From: Bacillota bacterium
GTDB lineage: Bacteria; Bacillota; Limnochordia; Limnochordales; DUMU01
Assembly: GCA_012839805.1 (NCBI GenBank)
Contig: DUMU01000008.1
Span: 56,630-120,629, forward strand
DNA: 64,000 nt
Direction: 5' to 3'
A program made the position numbers and the translations under genes. Shown piece after piece: positions 9,744-19,313 of this stretch. How positions within the stretch are numbered: the stretch's first letter is position 1; each line of letters opens with the position of its first letter. The notes below the pieces were generated by a model. That model was given only the letters and a program-made list of their open reading frames with translations, was not told where the DNA came from and searched no databases.

Positions 9744-11699
9744 TTACTTCTGAACTTCACCCTCCACGGTCCGCCCGCCGCCTGCTCCCTGTCCATTACT
9801 GCCGGCCGCCCCCGCTCCGGGCCCTGGGCCACCGTTACCGCCGAAGCCCGAGAACCCGGACCAGGCTCCCCCCGGACCGCTCGCGGCGCCTGGGCCGCCG
9901 TAAGGGCCGCCGGCCGGCCCGGCCCCCGCGGCTCCGCCCTGGCCTTGGGCCTGGGCCTGTGCTCCTGCCTCCTGGTAGATCCTGGTCGTGACCTCGGCCA
10001 GGACGCGGGTGAGAGCCTCCATTTTCTCGCGAATCGCCTGGTCGTTCTCCTTCCCCTGGAGTTCTTTCTCCAGAGCTTTGCGTGCCTCTTCGATCCGGCT
10101 TTTCTCGTCGGCCCGGATCTTCTCGCCGAGGTCTTGCAGCGTCTTGCCAGAAGTGTATACCAGCTGGTCGGCTTGGTTGCGAAGTTCGATGCTCTCGCGG
10201 CGCTTGCGATCCTCTTCCGCGTGGGCTTCGGCCTCCCGGATCATCCGCTGGATATCCTCTTCCCGCAGCGAGGTCCGGTTGGTGATGGTCACGCTCTGGG
10301 AGCGCCCCGTCGCCAGGTCTTTGGCCGATACGTGAACGATACCGTTGACGTCGATGTCGAAGCTCACTTCGATCTGGGGGACGCCGCGAGGGGCGGGCGG
10401 AATGCCGGTCAGCTGGAAGCGGCCCAAGCTGACATTGTCAGCGGCCATGGGCCGTTCTCCTTGCAACACGTGTACCTCCACCGTGGTCTGGTTGTCGGCC
10501 GCGGTGGTGAAGATCTGCTTACGACTGACCGGGATCGTGGTGTTTCGCTCGATGATCTTGGTGAAAACGCCACCCAGGGTCTCGATGCCCAGCGAGAGCG
10601 GGGTGACGTCCACCAGCACGATGTCTTTCACCTGGCCGGTGAGAACGCCCGCCTGCACCGCCGCGCCGATGGCCACGCATTCGTCCGGGTTGATCCCCTT
10701 GAAGGGCTCTTTCCCGAAGAAGCGACGTACCGCCTCCTGCACCATCGGCATGCGAGTCGATCCCCCGACGAGGATCACCTTGTCAATATCCTGGGGCTTG
10801 AGCCCGGCATCATCCAAGGCCCGGCGGGTCGGCCCCATGGTCGCCTCCAGCAGGTCGGCAGTCATCTCTTCGAACTTGGCCCGCGTCAAAGTGGCCGTCA
10901 AGTGCTTCGGGCCGGTAGCGTCGGCGGCGATGTAAGGCAGGTTGATCTGGGCGCTCAAAGCGCTGGAGAGCTCGATCTTGGCCTTTTCCGCCGCCTCCTT
11001 CAGCCGCTGCATGGCGTTACGGTCGGAGCGCAGGTCGATCCCGTGCTCCCGGCGGAACTGCTCGACCAGCCAGTCGATGATCCGCTGGTCCCAGTCGTCT
11101 CCGCCCAGGTGGTTGTTGCCACTGGTCGCTTTGACTTCTACGACGCCCTCGCCGATGTCGAGGATGGAAACGTCGAAGGTGCCGCCACCCAGGTCGAACA
11201 CCAGGATGGTCTGGGCCTCCTCCTTGTCGAGACCGTACGCCAGCGAGGCCGCCGTCGGCTCGTTGATGATGCGCTTTACGTCAAAACCGGCAATGCGGCC
11301 GGCATCCTTGGTAGCCTGCCGCTGAGCGTCGGTAAAGTAGGCCGGAACGGTGATGACGGCCTCCGTGACCGGTTCACCCAGGTAAGCCTCGGCATCCCGC
11401 TTAAGCTTTTGGAGGATCATGGCAGATATTTCCTGGGGTGTGTACTCCTTGCCGTCGATGCGCACCTTGTAGTCGCTTCCCATCCGTCGCTTGATGGACA
11501 CGACGGTCCGTTCCGGTTCGAGGATGGCCTGGCGCTTGGCCGCCTCTCCCACCAGGATCTCACCGCCGGGCCGGATGGCCACCACCGAGGGGGTGGTGCG
11601 GCCGCCTTCCGCATTGGGGATGACGACCGGTTGCCCGCCTTCCATCACTGCCACGCACGAGTTGGTCGTACCGAGATCGATGCCGATGATCTTGCCCAT
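9744..11699 (-). CDS. dnaK: Chaperone protein DnaK (Hsp70)
   Basis: Hsp70 chaperone of 651 residues. The N-terminal ATPase domain opens with [19 protein letters not shown] and contains [12 protein letters not shown] and the adenosine-binding VGGSTRMP. The substrate-binding domain follows, then an alpha-helical lid and a Gly/Ala/Pro-rich C-terminal tail of about 60 residues. It works with GrpE and DnaJ, which flank it in the same operon under the CIRCE/HrcA control seen upstream of hrcA. A 592-codon frame open on the opposite strand is a composition artefact. Confidence 0.98.
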   Translation of the reverse strand: MGKIIGIDLGTTNSCVAVMEGGQPVVIPNAEGGRTTPSVVAIRPGGEILVGEAAKRQAILEPERTVVSIKRRMGSDYKVRIDGKEYTPQEISAMILQKLKRDAEAYLGEPVTEAVITVPAYFTDAQRQATKDAGRIAGFDVKRIINEPTAASLAYGLDKEEAQTILVFDLGGGTFDVSILDIGEGVVEVKATSGNNHLGGDDWDQRIIDWLVEQFRREHGIDLRSDRNAMQRLKEAAEKAKIELSSALSAQINLPYIAADATGPKHLTATLTRAKFEEMTADLLEATMGPTRRALDDAGLKPQDIDKVILVGGSTRMPMVQEAVRRFFGKEPFKGINPDECVAIGAAVQAGVLTGQVKDIVLVDVTPLSLGIETLGGVFTKIIERNTTIPVSRKQIFTTAADNQTTVEVHVLQGERPMAADNVSLGRFQLTGIPPAPRGVPQIEVSFDIDVNGIVHVSAKDLATGRSQSVTITNRTSLREEDIQRMIREAEAHAEEDRKRRESIELRNQADQLVYTSGKTLQDLGEKIRADEKSRIEEARKALEKELQGKENDQAIREKMEALTRVLAEVTTRIYQEAGAQAQAQGQGGAAGAGPAGGPYGGPGAASGPGGAWSGFSGFGGNGGPGPGAGAAGSNGQGAGGGRTVEGEVQK

Positions 11700-11737
11700 G
11701 GATTCTGTCAGCCTCCTCAGTAAGTGAGACCCAAAGT

Positions 11738-12466
11738 CTATCGACCGGCTTTGGGATCGGGCCGGTTGGTTTCGCTCATCCCTTCCGTTTCGGAGTTGTG
11801 CTCCTCGGGGCTTTGCCCTACGTCCCCTTCTGATTCCGGTGCCTGCCCCCGGGCCACGATCACCGAGGCCGGCCGCAGCAGGTGATCCCCCAGCCGGTAG
11901 CCGCGGCGGACGGCCCGTAATACGGTCCCATGGGGAACTTTGTCTGTGACCTCATATCCTACCGCCTCGTGGATCTCCGGATCGAATAACCCGGCCTCCG
12001 CAGCCACCGGGGAAAGTCCCTCCTCCTCGAGGACCTGCCGGAGGTTGGCCAGGATCATCTCGACTCCCTCGGTGAGCGCCTGGCGGGCCGCCATGGCATC
12101 GTGTCCCCGGGCCGCGGCGCTTGCCCGTTCCAGGTCGTCGAGAACGGGTAATAGACGACTAATCAATCTCTCGGCCGCTCGCTCGCGGATGGAACTGATC
12201 TCCTCCTGCGTGCGCACCCGCAGGCGCCGGAAGTCCGACTCCAATTCACGGTACCTAATCTGCCATTCCCCCGCGAGACCCCGGAGTCGCTCTACCTCCT
12301 GCCGCAGCTTCTCGTTTTCGGCTTCCAGTTCAGCGGCCCGGGCGCGGTAGTCGATCTCCCCACCGTTGGCCCCGGGCACTTGACTACCGGCTGACTCACC
12401 GGGGGGCGACGGCGGTGCTGCCACCGCTTCTTTCTCCGATCGCTCCTCGTCTGGTTGAACGGTCAT
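11738..12466 (-). CDS. grpE: Nucleotide exchange factor GrpE
   Basis: GrpE, 242 residues, exchanges ADP for ATP on DnaK. A non-conserved acidic N-terminus is followed by a long coiled coil (about residues 40-115, rich in [20 protein letters not shown] heptads). The conserved [11 protein letters not shown] motif comes next, and then the beta domain with HEAVGYE and [12 protein letters not shown]. It ends with an acidic tail. The ribosome site AAAGGAGA is well placed. It is separated from hrcA by a terminator-like hairpin, so its expression may be lower than that of hrcA unless a hidden promoter exists. Confidence 0.96.
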   Translation of the reverse strand: MTVQPDEERSEKEAVAAPPSPPGESAGSQVPGANGGEIDYRARAAELEAENEKLRQEVERLRGLAGEWQIRYRELESDFRRLRVRTQEEISSIRERAAERLISRLLPVLDDLERASAAARGHDAMAARQALTEGVEMILANLRQVLEEEGLSPVAAEAGLFDPEIHEAVGYEVTDKVPHGTVLRAVRRGYRLGDHLLRPASVIVARGQAPESEGDVGQSPEEHNSETEGMSETNRPDPKAGR

Positions 12467-12521
12467 CCTCGCCTGCCTGCTCTCCTTTCCACGTCACCTG
12501 CCGCAGTAGCGGTCGGGCCAC

Positions 12522-12558
12522 AAAAAGGGCGGAACGGAACGCGGTTGTCCCGCTCCGC
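12522..12558 (-). terminator. Intrinsic terminator or attenuator between hrcA and grpE
   Basis: On the minus strand an 11-bp stem (GCGGAGCGGGA with TTCCGTTCCGC, two G-U pairs) with an 8-base loop is followed by CC and then TTTTT. This is a textbook intrinsic terminator placed 42 bases after the hrcA stop. Because no clear promoter follows before grpE, it probably attenuates rather than fully ends transcription into grpE-dnaK-dnaJ. Confidence 0.72.
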
Positions 12559-12600
12559 ACGGGCCGTTCGGCTGGACCATCGACGCCGGCCGCGCCGTCC

Positions 12601-13617
12601 CTAGGCGCCTCCCAGGGCTCGGCTCAGCTCACTCGCCACTTCGTTGACGAGGCTCAGGACTCGACGATACTCCATGCGGGTCGGTCCGACAACCCCCACC
12701 ATACCTACTACTTCTCCGCCCGCCCGGTAGGCGGCGGTCACCAGCGTACAGCAACGCATGGCTTCGGTAGCGTTTTCCCGCCCGATACTGACCGTCACCC
12801 CCGGTTGCCGGCTCTTCCCGCGGAGCTCCTCCACCACCTCCGAGCCGCCGGTTAGGCTCTGGAGCAGGGTCATCAGTCGCTGCGAATCCTGGAACTCGGG
12901 CTGGCGCAGGAGGTTGGCCACCCCCTCCATGAGCAAGCGCTCTTCACCGGCGTCGGACAGCACCTCGTGAAGGGCATCCATTACCTGGACGTAAAGATTC
13001 GTTCCGAGCTCTCCCCGGATCGTGGCCAGAGCGGTAGCGTCGAACTCCGTGGCCGTTAGCCCCGCAAGTTCCTGGTTCAGCGCTTCCATCCAGCGCTCCC
13101 GTTCACCTTGTCCGGCGGGATTACCCAGCTCCAAGAGGCGGGTTTCCACTATCCCGGGCTCGGCCACCAAAACGAGGAGCAGGTGCGACTCATCGACCGG
13201 GAGGAGATGGATTCGCCGAAGCCGCGAGGGGCTCAGCCCCGGTACCACTGCCAGGGCCGCATAGGGGGAGAGTTCGGCCATCAGGCGCGCGGCGGCCTGA
13301 GCCAGCTGCATCATTTCCCGCCGCGCCCCCAGGTCGGCTTCGATCCGCTTGATCTCCTCCGGGCGCGGAGGCTCCGGTTCCAAGAGTTGATCGACGTAGT
13401 ACCGATACCCTTTGTCGGACGGAATCCTCCCCGCAGAGGTATGCGGTTGGTCCAGGTAACCCGCGTCCTCCAGATCGGCCATCTCGTTACGGATCGTGGC
13501 CGGACTGACGCCGAACCCCCACTTGCGGGCGAGCGTCCGTGACCCGACCGGCTCGGCGGTGGCGATATAGTCCTCGACGACGGCCTGCAGGATTTGCCGT
13601 TTGCGTAGGTCCAGCAT
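12601..13617 (-). CDS. hrcA: Heat-inducible transcription repressor HrcA
   Basis: Repressor of class I heat-shock genes, binding the CIRCE operator; 338 residues. A winged-helix N-terminus (RKRQILQAVVEDYIATAEPVGS, then SPATIRNEMADLE) is followed by the GAF-like and dimerisation domains, ending in SLVNEVASELSRALG. I choose the ATG at 13617, which has a GGGGTGG ribosome site just upstream. The in-frame GTG at 13641 lies inside the CIRCE operator and is unlikely to be used. First gene of the hrcA-grpE-dnaK-dnaJ-prmA-mtaB operon, so it is autoregulated. Confidence 0.96.
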   Translation of the reverse strand: MLDLRKRQILQAVVEDYIATAEPVGSRTLARKWGFGVSPATIRNEMADLEDAGYLDQPHTSAGRIPSDKGYRYYVDQLLEPEPPRPEEIKRIEADLGARREMMQLAQAAARLMAELSPYAALAVVPGLSPSRLRRIHLLPVDESHLLLVLVAEPGIVETRLLELGNPAGQGERERWMEALNQELAGLTATEFDATALATIRGELGTNLYVQVMDALHEVLSDAGEERLLMEGVANLLRQPEFQDSQRLMTLLQSLTGGSEVVEELRGKSRQPGVTVSIGRENATEAMRCCTLVTAAYRAGGEVVGMVGVVGPTRMEYRRVLSLVNEVASELSRALGGA

Positions 13618-13630
13618 CGCCTGCCACCCC

Positions 13631-13657
13631 TTAGCACTCACTAGCTCAGAGTGCTAA
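13631..13657 (-). promoter_or_regulatory. CIRCE operator
   Basis: Perfect consensus inverted repeat TTAGCACTC-N9-GAGTGCTAA, the binding site of HrcA. It begins about five bases after the predicted transcription start and ends 13 bases before the hrcA ATG, so it can act at both DNA and mRNA level. Confidence 0.98.
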
Positions 13658-13668
13658 AACCTAGTTGT

Positions 13669-13697
13669 ACCGTAGCACGGGGCGAGGCAGTTGTCAA
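13669..13697 (-). promoter_or_regulatory. Sigma-A promoter of the hrcA heat-shock operon
   Basis: Minus-strand TTGACA (13692-13697) is spaced 17 bases from TACGGT (13669-13674), with the CIRCE operator immediately downstream. The TGA inside the -35 hexamer is the stop codon of hemW. Confidence 0.88.
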
Positions 13698-14977
13698 CGA
13701 AATCCGCCCCGGAGAACCGGTCGGGTAGCGCTTCCGTTCCGGCGGAAGACGGGGACGGGATCAAGGAACTCCGCGAAGATCGCGTTTCCGACCGGCCGCC
13801 CTTCCCCGGTGAGCCGCAGGCCCCCGCCCGCGGTCCGGGCCAGGAAGCCCCCATCCACCAACCGGTCTATGATTGGCCCGTACACTTCATCGAGGGTCAC
13901 CCCAAAGCGCTCGTGGAACGCACCGCCATCCAGGCCCTGCGCCAGGCGTAATCCCATAAGAATCATCTCCACCATCTCGTCTTCCAAGGAGAGCTCGATC
14001 GACTCCGCCACCGGCAGTATTCCTTGGGCGACGGCCGCTTCGTAGCGGTCGAGGGTAGTCCAGTTCCTCCATCGCCGGTTGGCGAAGTGGCTGTGCGCCC
14101 CTACCCCCACTCCCCACCAGTTTTCATACTGCCAGTAGAGGAGATTGTGCCGGCTTTCGTACCCGGGCCGAGCGAAATTAGAGATCTCGTAAGGCTCGAG
14201 GCCGGCTTGGGGCAGCAGGGCGTATGCGAGGTCATACATCGCCCGCTCTTCTTCTTCGTCGACCGGCCGGATCCGGCCACCCTGCAGCCAGCGGTGGAAC
14301 GGTGTTCCTTCTTCGTAGATCAGGGAGTAAGCCGAGATGTGCTCCGGTGATAGCGCCAGGGCTCTTTCCAGGGTCCTTTGCCATTCACCCAGAGTCTGGC
14401 CGGGCAGCGCGTACATCAAGTCCAGGTTGAGGTTGGCAAAGCCGGCGGCCCGGGCCTTGGCTGCTGCCTCTTCGGTTTGCTCTGCGGTATGGTCCCGGCC
14501 CAGGGCTCGTAAGTGGTGGTTCTGCCAGCTCTGGGCGCCGAGGCTCAGGCGGTTTACCCCGCAGGAGGCGAGCGCCTGCAACTTTTCCGGCGTCAAGGTA
14601 GCCGGGTCGGGGTTGGCTTCTACGGTGATCTCTGCATCTTCCTCGAGGGGCAGGGTCTCCCGGATCGTTTCGAGGAGCGTGATCAGTTGGTCCGTGTCGA
14701 GGTAAGTGGGAGTCCCTCCTCCGAAGTAGACCGAAGAAAACGCCCGGGCTGGCTCGCGGCCCGGCTCGCCGGCCAACGCCCCGGCTCGCTCGGGGCCGGA
14801 GCGGCCGGCGGGGTAATCGCCGCCCGAGAGCGCTTCGGCCACCATTTGGATCTCCCTTCGGAGTGCCTGCACGTAACGGAAGACGGCGCCCGGCCGGCGT
14901 CCCGAGAAGGCCGGGAAGTCGCAATAGAAACACTTGCGCCGGCAAAAGGGAATGTGAACGTAAAGCCCGGCCCGCAA
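13694..14977 (-). CDS. hemW: Heme chaperone HemW (radical SAM, formerly HemN-like)
   Basis: Radical-SAM family heme chaperone of 427 residues. The N-terminal cluster motif is C12-x3-C16-x2-C19 in HIPFCRRKCFYCDF, followed by FGGGTPT. The HNLLYWQYENWWGVG stretch in the C-terminal half matches the HemW/HemN family. It lacks the extra features of true coproporphyrinogen dehydrogenase that would support a HemN call. The start is a TTG whose AAGGTGG ribosome site lies in the last codons of lepA, one base separating the genes. Its stop codon lies inside the hrcA -35 box. Confidence 0.92.
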   Translation of the reverse strand: MRAGLYVHIPFCRRKCFYCDFPAFSGRRPGAVFRYVQALRREIQMVAEALSGGDYPAGRSGPERAGALAGEPGREPARAFSSVYFGGGTPTYLDTDQLITLLETIRETLPLEEDAEITVEANPDPATLTPEKLQALASCGVNRLSLGAQSWQNHHLRALGRDHTAEQTEEAAAKARAAGFANLNLDLMYALPGQTLGEWQRTLERALALSPEHISAYSLIYEEGTPFHRWLQGGRIRPVDEEEERAMYDLAYALLPQAGLEPYEISNFARPGYESRHNLLYWQYENWWGVGVGAHSHFANRRWRNWTTLDRYEAAVAQGILPVAESIELSLEDEMVEMILMGLRLAQGLDGGAFHERFGVTLDEVYGPIIDRLVDGGFLARTAGGGLRLTGEGRPVGNAIFAEFLDPVPVFRRNGSATRPVLRGGFR

Positions 14978-14978
14978 T

Positions 14979-16769
14979 TCAATCCACCTTCAGTACCGCA
15001 AGGAATGCTTCCTGGGGTACGTCGACCGTACCCAGGCGCTTCATCCGCTTCTTGCCCTCCTTTTGCTTTTCCAGGAGCTTCTTCTTGCGGCTGATGTCAC
15101 CCCCGTAGCACTTGGCGAGCACGTCTTTGCGCAGTGCCTTCACGGTCTCCCGTGCGATCACCCGTGAACCAATCGCAGCCTGGATCGGCACCTCGAAGAG
15201 CTGGCGGGGTATGACCTCTTTGAGCTTTTCCACCAGCTGGCGGCCGCGGGCATACGCTCGCTCTGCATGCACGATGCAGGAGAGAGCGTCCACCGGCTTG
15301 CCGTTCAGCAGTATTTCGAGCTTCACCAGATCGGCCGGGCGGTGACCCAAGTACCGGTAGTCCAGCGAGGCATACCCGCGGCTTTTCGACTTGAGGCGGT
15401 CGAAGAAGTCGAGCAGGATTTCCGAAAGAGGCAGTTCGTACGTGAGCATGGCTCGTTCCGGGGAAAGGTACTCGAGCGACTGGTAGTTCCCCCGGCGTTC
15501 CTGGCAGAGTTCCATGATGGGGCCCACGTAGTCGGCCGGGGTGATGATGGTGGCCCGCACGTACGGTTCTTCAATCGTCTCTATCTGCGCGGCGGGCGGG
15601 AAGCGGGCGGGGTTGTCCACCTCCACTACTTCGCCGTCGGTCTTGAGCACCCGGTAAACCACGCTGGGGGCGGTCGCGATCAGTTCCTGGCCGTACTCGC
15701 GTTCCAGGCGCTCCTGGACGATCTCCATGTGGAGCAGGCCGAGGAAACCGCAACGAAAACCGAATCCCAGCGCGGCGGAGGTCTCGGGCTCGAAGACCAG
15801 CGCGGCATCGTTCAGCTGGAGTTTCTCAAGGGCATCCCGCAGATTTCCGTACTCCTCGTTGTCGACCGGGTAAAGCCCGCAGAAGACCATCGGTTTGGCC
15901 GGCTCATAGCCCGGCAGGGGCGTCTCGGCCGGGCGATCCACGGAGGTAACGGTATCGCCCACCCGGGCGTCCCGGAGGTTTTTGATCTGGGCGACCAGGC
16001 TCCCCACCTCGCCCGCGACCAGGCGGGGCACCGGTTCGAGGCGGGGGCGGAAAACGTCGAGTTCAGTAACCTCGTATTCTTTGCCCGTTCCCATCAGGCG
16101 GATGGCCTGGCCCACTTCTACCTGGCCGTCGACCACCCGGATGTAGGCGACGACCCCGCGATAAGGGTCGAAATGGGAGTCGAAGATGAGCGCCCGCAGC
16201 GGCGCGTCGAGCCGGCCCCGCGGAGGGGGCACGCGCCGGACGATGGCCTCCAGCACTTCTTCGGTCCCCGCGCCGGTCTTGGCACTGGCGAGAATGGCCT
16301 CGCTGGCGTTGAGACCGAGCACCTCCTCGAGCTCCCGGCGTACCCGGTCGGGGTCAGCGCTGGGAAGGTCGATCTTGTTGATAACCGGTATGATCTCGAG
16401 GTCGTGCTCGAGCGCGAGGTAGAAGTTGGCCAGCGTCTGGGCTTCGATACCCTGCGTGGCATCCACCACCAGCAGGGCACCCTCGCAGGCGGCGAGGCTC
16501 CGGGAGACTTCGTAGGAGAAGTCCACGTGTCCGGGCGTATCGATCAGGTTCAGGATATACTCGTTTCCGTCCCGCGCCCGGTAGTTGAGGCGGATGGCCT
16601 GCATCTTGATGGTGATGCCCCGCTCCCGCTCAAGCTCCATCTGGTCGAGGACCTGATCGGTCATCTCCCGGGCGGACAGGGCTCCCGTGTATTCGATGAG
16701 CCGGTCGGCCAGGGTGGACTTGCCGTGATCCACGTGCGCGATGATGCAGAAGTTCCGGATTTGGGCCAT
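14979..16769 (-). CDS. lepA: Elongation factor 4 (LepA)
   Basis: Translational GTPase that back-translocates or remodels stalled ribosomes; 596 residues from the chosen start. The G1 motif AHVDHGKST is at residues 11-19, with the DTPGHVDF and NKIDLP motifs following. The LepA-specific C-terminal domain ends in [21 protein letters not shown] prefer the ATG at 16769, giving [10 protein letters not shown]. The ATG at 16781 touches the GGAGG ribosome site and is too close to use it, and 16838 is further upstream with no site. lepA-hemW-hrcA is the standard Firmicute order. Confidence 0.96.
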   Translation of the reverse strand: MAQIRNFCIIAHVDHGKSTLADRLIEYTGALSAREMTDQVLDQMELERERGITIKMQAIRLNYRARDGNEYILNLIDTPGHVDFSYEVSRSLAACEGALLVVDATQGIEAQTLANFYLALEHDLEIIPVINKIDLPSADPDRVRRELEEVLGLNASEAILASAKTGAGTEEVLEAIVRRVPPPRGRLDAPLRALIFDSHFDPYRGVVAYIRVVDGQVEVGQAIRLMGTGKEYEVTELDVFRPRLEPVPRLVAGEVGSLVAQIKNLRDARVGDTVTSVDRPAETPLPGYEPAKPMVFCGLYPVDNEEYGNLRDALEKLQLNDAALVFEPETSAALGFGFRCGFLGLLHMEIVQERLEREYGQELIATAPSVVYRVLKTDGEVVEVDNPARFPPAAQIETIEEPYVRATIITPADYVGPIMELCQERRGNYQSLEYLSPERAMLTYELPLSEILLDFFDRLKSKSRGYASLDYRYLGHRPADLVKLEILLNGKPVDALSCIVHAERAYARGRQLVEKLKEVIPRQLFEVPIQAAIGSRVIARETVKALRKDVLAKCYGGDISRKKKLLEKQKEGKKRMKRLGTVDVPQEAFLAVLKVD

Positions 16770-16916
16770 GGGGCGTGGCATCCCTCCTGGCAATAGCTTA
16801 GAACATGCCAAGCTGCTAGAAAAGGAGCGAAACCCCACGCCCTAGCCCGGGCCGACCGCGCCGCCAACGGCCTGCTGGATTAGAGCAGCGTACCAACCCC
16901 TATGTCTGAACCATGA

Positions 16917-17342
16917 TCAACGCACGCCGAACCAAAGGAAGAGCAGATCAAACCCGACTACCAGCACCTGGGTCCAGATGCCAAGGGCGGAGTGCACCTG
17001 GGGATGCGGTAAGAGGCCGCTATGAGTGGGAAAAAGCATCTTTTGGTGGTAGAAGTATCCGATGGCGACTTCAAGATCGGGCAGTAGCCCGCCGATAGCC
17101 CCGGCGACGAGAGCGGCAACGAGGTCCGGCCGGTGGCGGCGAGATAAATACCAGCCGAGGGCGCCGAGCGCCAGCGCGGTTACCAGGAGGTCCAGGGCCG
17201 CGTGGGCGGGCGTGCGGTAGTCCCAATGCGGGGTCTCGTCCAGAGCAACATGAGAGAGGATGCCGGCCAGCAAGGCTCCGGCCGGATGGCGCACAAGGAC
17301 TCCCATGACTCCTCCGGTAATCCCATGAGCGACACTGATCAT
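16917..17342 (-). CDS. Small membrane protein, YdjM/DUF457-like
   Basis: Protein of 141 residues with about four hydrophobic segments. The motifs AHGITGG near the N-terminus and SHVALDETPHWDY at residues 30-42, together with LLPDLE, resemble the small membrane proteins annotated as metal-dependent hydrolase-like (YdjM/DUF457). The conserved His and Asp residues could bind metal, but no activity is established. The start ATG overlaps the murJ stop by 4 bases, so it is translationally coupled to the lipid II flippase. Function unknown. Confidence 0.72.
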   Translation of the reverse strand: MISVAHGITGGVMGVLVRHPAGALLAGILSHVALDETPHWDYRTPAHAALDLLVTALALGALGWYLSRRHRPDLVAALVAGAIGGLLPDLEVAIGYFYHQKMLFPTHSGLLPHPQVHSALGIWTQVLVVGFDLLFLWFGVR

Positions 17343-19177
17343 GGTGTGGTATGACCCTCCTCCCGGTTTCGGGCGGGAGGGCTGCCCGGCAGACCTGCAT
17401 TGACGCCACCGCCAGGAGAGATCATGCCCCCGTCGCCCTCCGTCCCCACGGTGCTCTCCGTGCCTCCGGTGCTTCCTGCGCCCCCGATGCTCTGGGCACC
17501 CCTCTCACCCCCCGCGCCCCGGGCATCGTCGGGCCCGGCGCCCTTGTCACCCTCTGTGCCGCCGGCGCCCTCCGAGCGTTCAGCAGGCGGCTCCACGCCC
17601 CCCCGGCTCCTGACCCGCAACATTTGCCAGACGTCCCGCAACTCCTGCATACGAAGGAGGTATGCTGCCCCCGCATATCCCAGTACTCCTGCCCCCACCC
17701 CCGCCGCCACTTCGAGGGTACGGGCCGCCATACTGGCGGTGCCCAGCAGGGCCGTGACCAGGCGAGCTCCCAGCCAGGCCGCGGCCGCCATAAGCAAGGA
17801 GGCGAGCGTAGCCTGGAATACGAGCTCCGCGACGGAACGGTATCCGACCGGCCCGAGTCGCCGGTGCAGGCGGTAGAGGTAGGTGAAGGCGGCGAACAGA
17901 GCTGCGAGGGAGAAGGAGACTGCGAGCCCCACGTGGGCCCAAGAGGTCAGGTGAAGGAAAAGCACTCCCAGGCCGAAGTTGACGGCAAGGTTGACCAGAG
18001 CCACCCTTACCGGCGTATAAGTGTCCTGCAAGGAGTAGAAGACCCGGGAGAGGATCTGGATCGCTCCGAGCCCGATCATACCCACCGCATAGATGGCGAG
18101 GGCCGCCGCCGTCGCCGCCGTATCCCGGGCGCTGAAGGCTCCGGTCTGGAAAAGGAAGCGGATGATCGGCTCTCCCAGCACCATCATCCCCGCCGCGGCG
18201 GGAATCGTCAGGAAGAAAACGAAGCGCAGGGCGCGCACCACCGTCTGCTTCAGCTGGTCCACCTGCTGCAAAGCGACTTGCCTGGTCAGGGTGGGAAAGA
18301 CCGCCTGCGAGAGCCCCATGGCAAAAACTCCCAGGGGGAACTGCATGACGCGGTTGGCGAGCCGCAGTGCGGTCATGCTTCCCGAGCTCAGCCCGGAGGC
18401 GAGGTTTTGGGTGAGGATCACGTTGAACTGCCCTATGGAAAGTCCGATCACCGCCGGCCCCATCAACACCAGCATCCGCCGGAAGGCCGGATGATCCCAT
18501 TCTAAGCGAAAACGGTAGAACTTCCTCGCCCGGCGCCAGGTGGCCGGCACTTGTACGAGGAAGCTCCCGAACGCCCCCGCCACGGCCCCGTAGGCCATGC
18601 CCTCCACCCCGAGGCGCGGGCCGAGCGTATAAGTACCCAGGATGATGCCGACATTGTAGAGAATCGGGCCAATGGCGGGAGCGGTGAAGTGGCGATAGGA
18701 GTTGAGCACGCCCATCTGCAGGCCGGAGAGCGCGGTGAAGAAGACGGCCGGGAAGGTGATCCGCATCAGGCGGATCAAGAGCAGCCGCTGCTCGCCCTGG
18801 AACTCATAGGCCACGAGAGGTGCCAGGGCGGGGGTAAAAGCGAGTCCCAAGACCAGGAAGACGACGAGCGCGAGGGTAACCGAGTTGATGAACGTGCTGC
18901 CGACCCGCCAGGCTTCCGCCTGGTCGTCTTTAGCCAGGTACCCGCTGAAAACCGGGATGAAGGCGGCGCTGAGCCCGCCACCCACGAGCAGCATGTACAT
19001 AAGATCGGGAATGCCGAAGGCGGCAGTATAGGCATCGGTAGCACTACTACGGCCGAAAACGTCCGCGACCGCCCGTTCACGGACCACGCCCAGCAGGCGG
19101 CTGACCAAGGTCGCGAACATCAACATGCCCGCCGCCCGCGCGAGCGGCGTAGGCGTGGTCCTCGAGCTGTCTCCCAC
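17339..19177 (-). CDS. murJ: Lipid II flippase MurJ (MviN) with long low-complexity tail
   Basis: MOP-superfamily flippase that moves lipid II across the membrane for peptidoglycan synthesis. About 14 membrane segments cover residues 10-520, with the family motif LVSRLLGVVRERAVADVFG at the N-terminus and the conserved SLQDTYTPVRVALVN region. From about residue 524 to 612 the protein continues as a Gly/Glu/Thr/Ser-rich low-complexity tail with repeated GGTE/GTEG units, not part of the family. The tail is probably cytosolic and disordered. Translationally coupled to the small membrane protein downstream. Confidence 0.92.
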   Translation of the reverse strand: MGDSSRTTPTPLARAAGMLMFATLVSRLLGVVRERAVADVFGRSSATDAYTAAFGIPDLMYMLLVGGGLSAAFIPVFSGYLAKDDQAEAWRVGSTFINSVTLALVVFLVLGLAFTPALAPLVAYEFQGEQRLLLIRLMRITFPAVFFTALSGLQMGVLNSYRHFTAPAIGPILYNVGIILGTYTLGPRLGVEGMAYGAVAGAFGSFLVQVPATWRRARKFYRFRLEWDHPAFRRMLVLMGPAVIGLSIGQFNVILTQNLASGLSSGSMTALRLANRVMQFPLGVFAMGLSQAVFPTLTRQVALQQVDQLKQTVVRALRFVFFLTIPAAAGMMVLGEPIIRFLFQTGAFSARDTAATAAALAIYAVGMIGLGAIQILSRVFYSLQDTYTPVRVALVNLAVNFGLGVLFLHLTSWAHVGLAVSFSLAALFAAFTYLYRLHRRLGPVGYRSVAELVFQATLASLLMAAAAWLGARLVTALLGTASMAARTLEVAAGVGAGVLGYAGAAYLLRMQELRDVWQMLRVRSRGGVEPPAERSEGAGGTEGDKGAGPDDARGAGGERGAQSIGGAGSTGGTESTVGTEGDGGMISPGGGVNAGLPGSPPARNREEGHTTP

Positions 19178-19242
19178 TTTTCCCTATCTCCCTCTGTGCC
19201 CCGTGCCCCTAGAAGGGTAACCGGTTCGAACGACGGCCCCGG

Positions 19243-19295
19243 CCGGGCGGCAACCTGCTCCGGGCGGCAACCCCCACCCGGCGCCGGCCGGCGCC
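19243..19295 (-). repeat. 13-bp direct repeat and 16-bp palindrome between spoIIP and murJ
   Basis: CCGGGCGGCAACC occurs twice (19243-19255 and 19260-19272), and GGCGCCGGCCGGCGCC at 19280-19295 is a perfect palindrome. The palindrome lies 18 bases past the spoIIP stop and could fold as a transcription barrier, but no T-run follows. Confidence 0.5.
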
Positions 19296-19313
19296 CAATG
19301 ATAGTAGGATGGT

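Noticed and set aside
9945..11723. 592-codon open frame on the plus strand opposite dnaK
   Set aside because: It is antisense to a clear dnaK gene. High GC at third positions keeps this frame open; the product has no recognisable motif and no ribosome site.
13618..13641. GTG at 13641 as the start of hrcA
   Set aside because: It lies within the CIRCE operator; the ATG at 13617 has a ribosome site and gives the family N-terminus.
15267..16796. 509-codon plus-strand frame opposite lepA
   Set aside because: Same GC artefact; the coding signal and family motifs belong to lepA on the minus strand.
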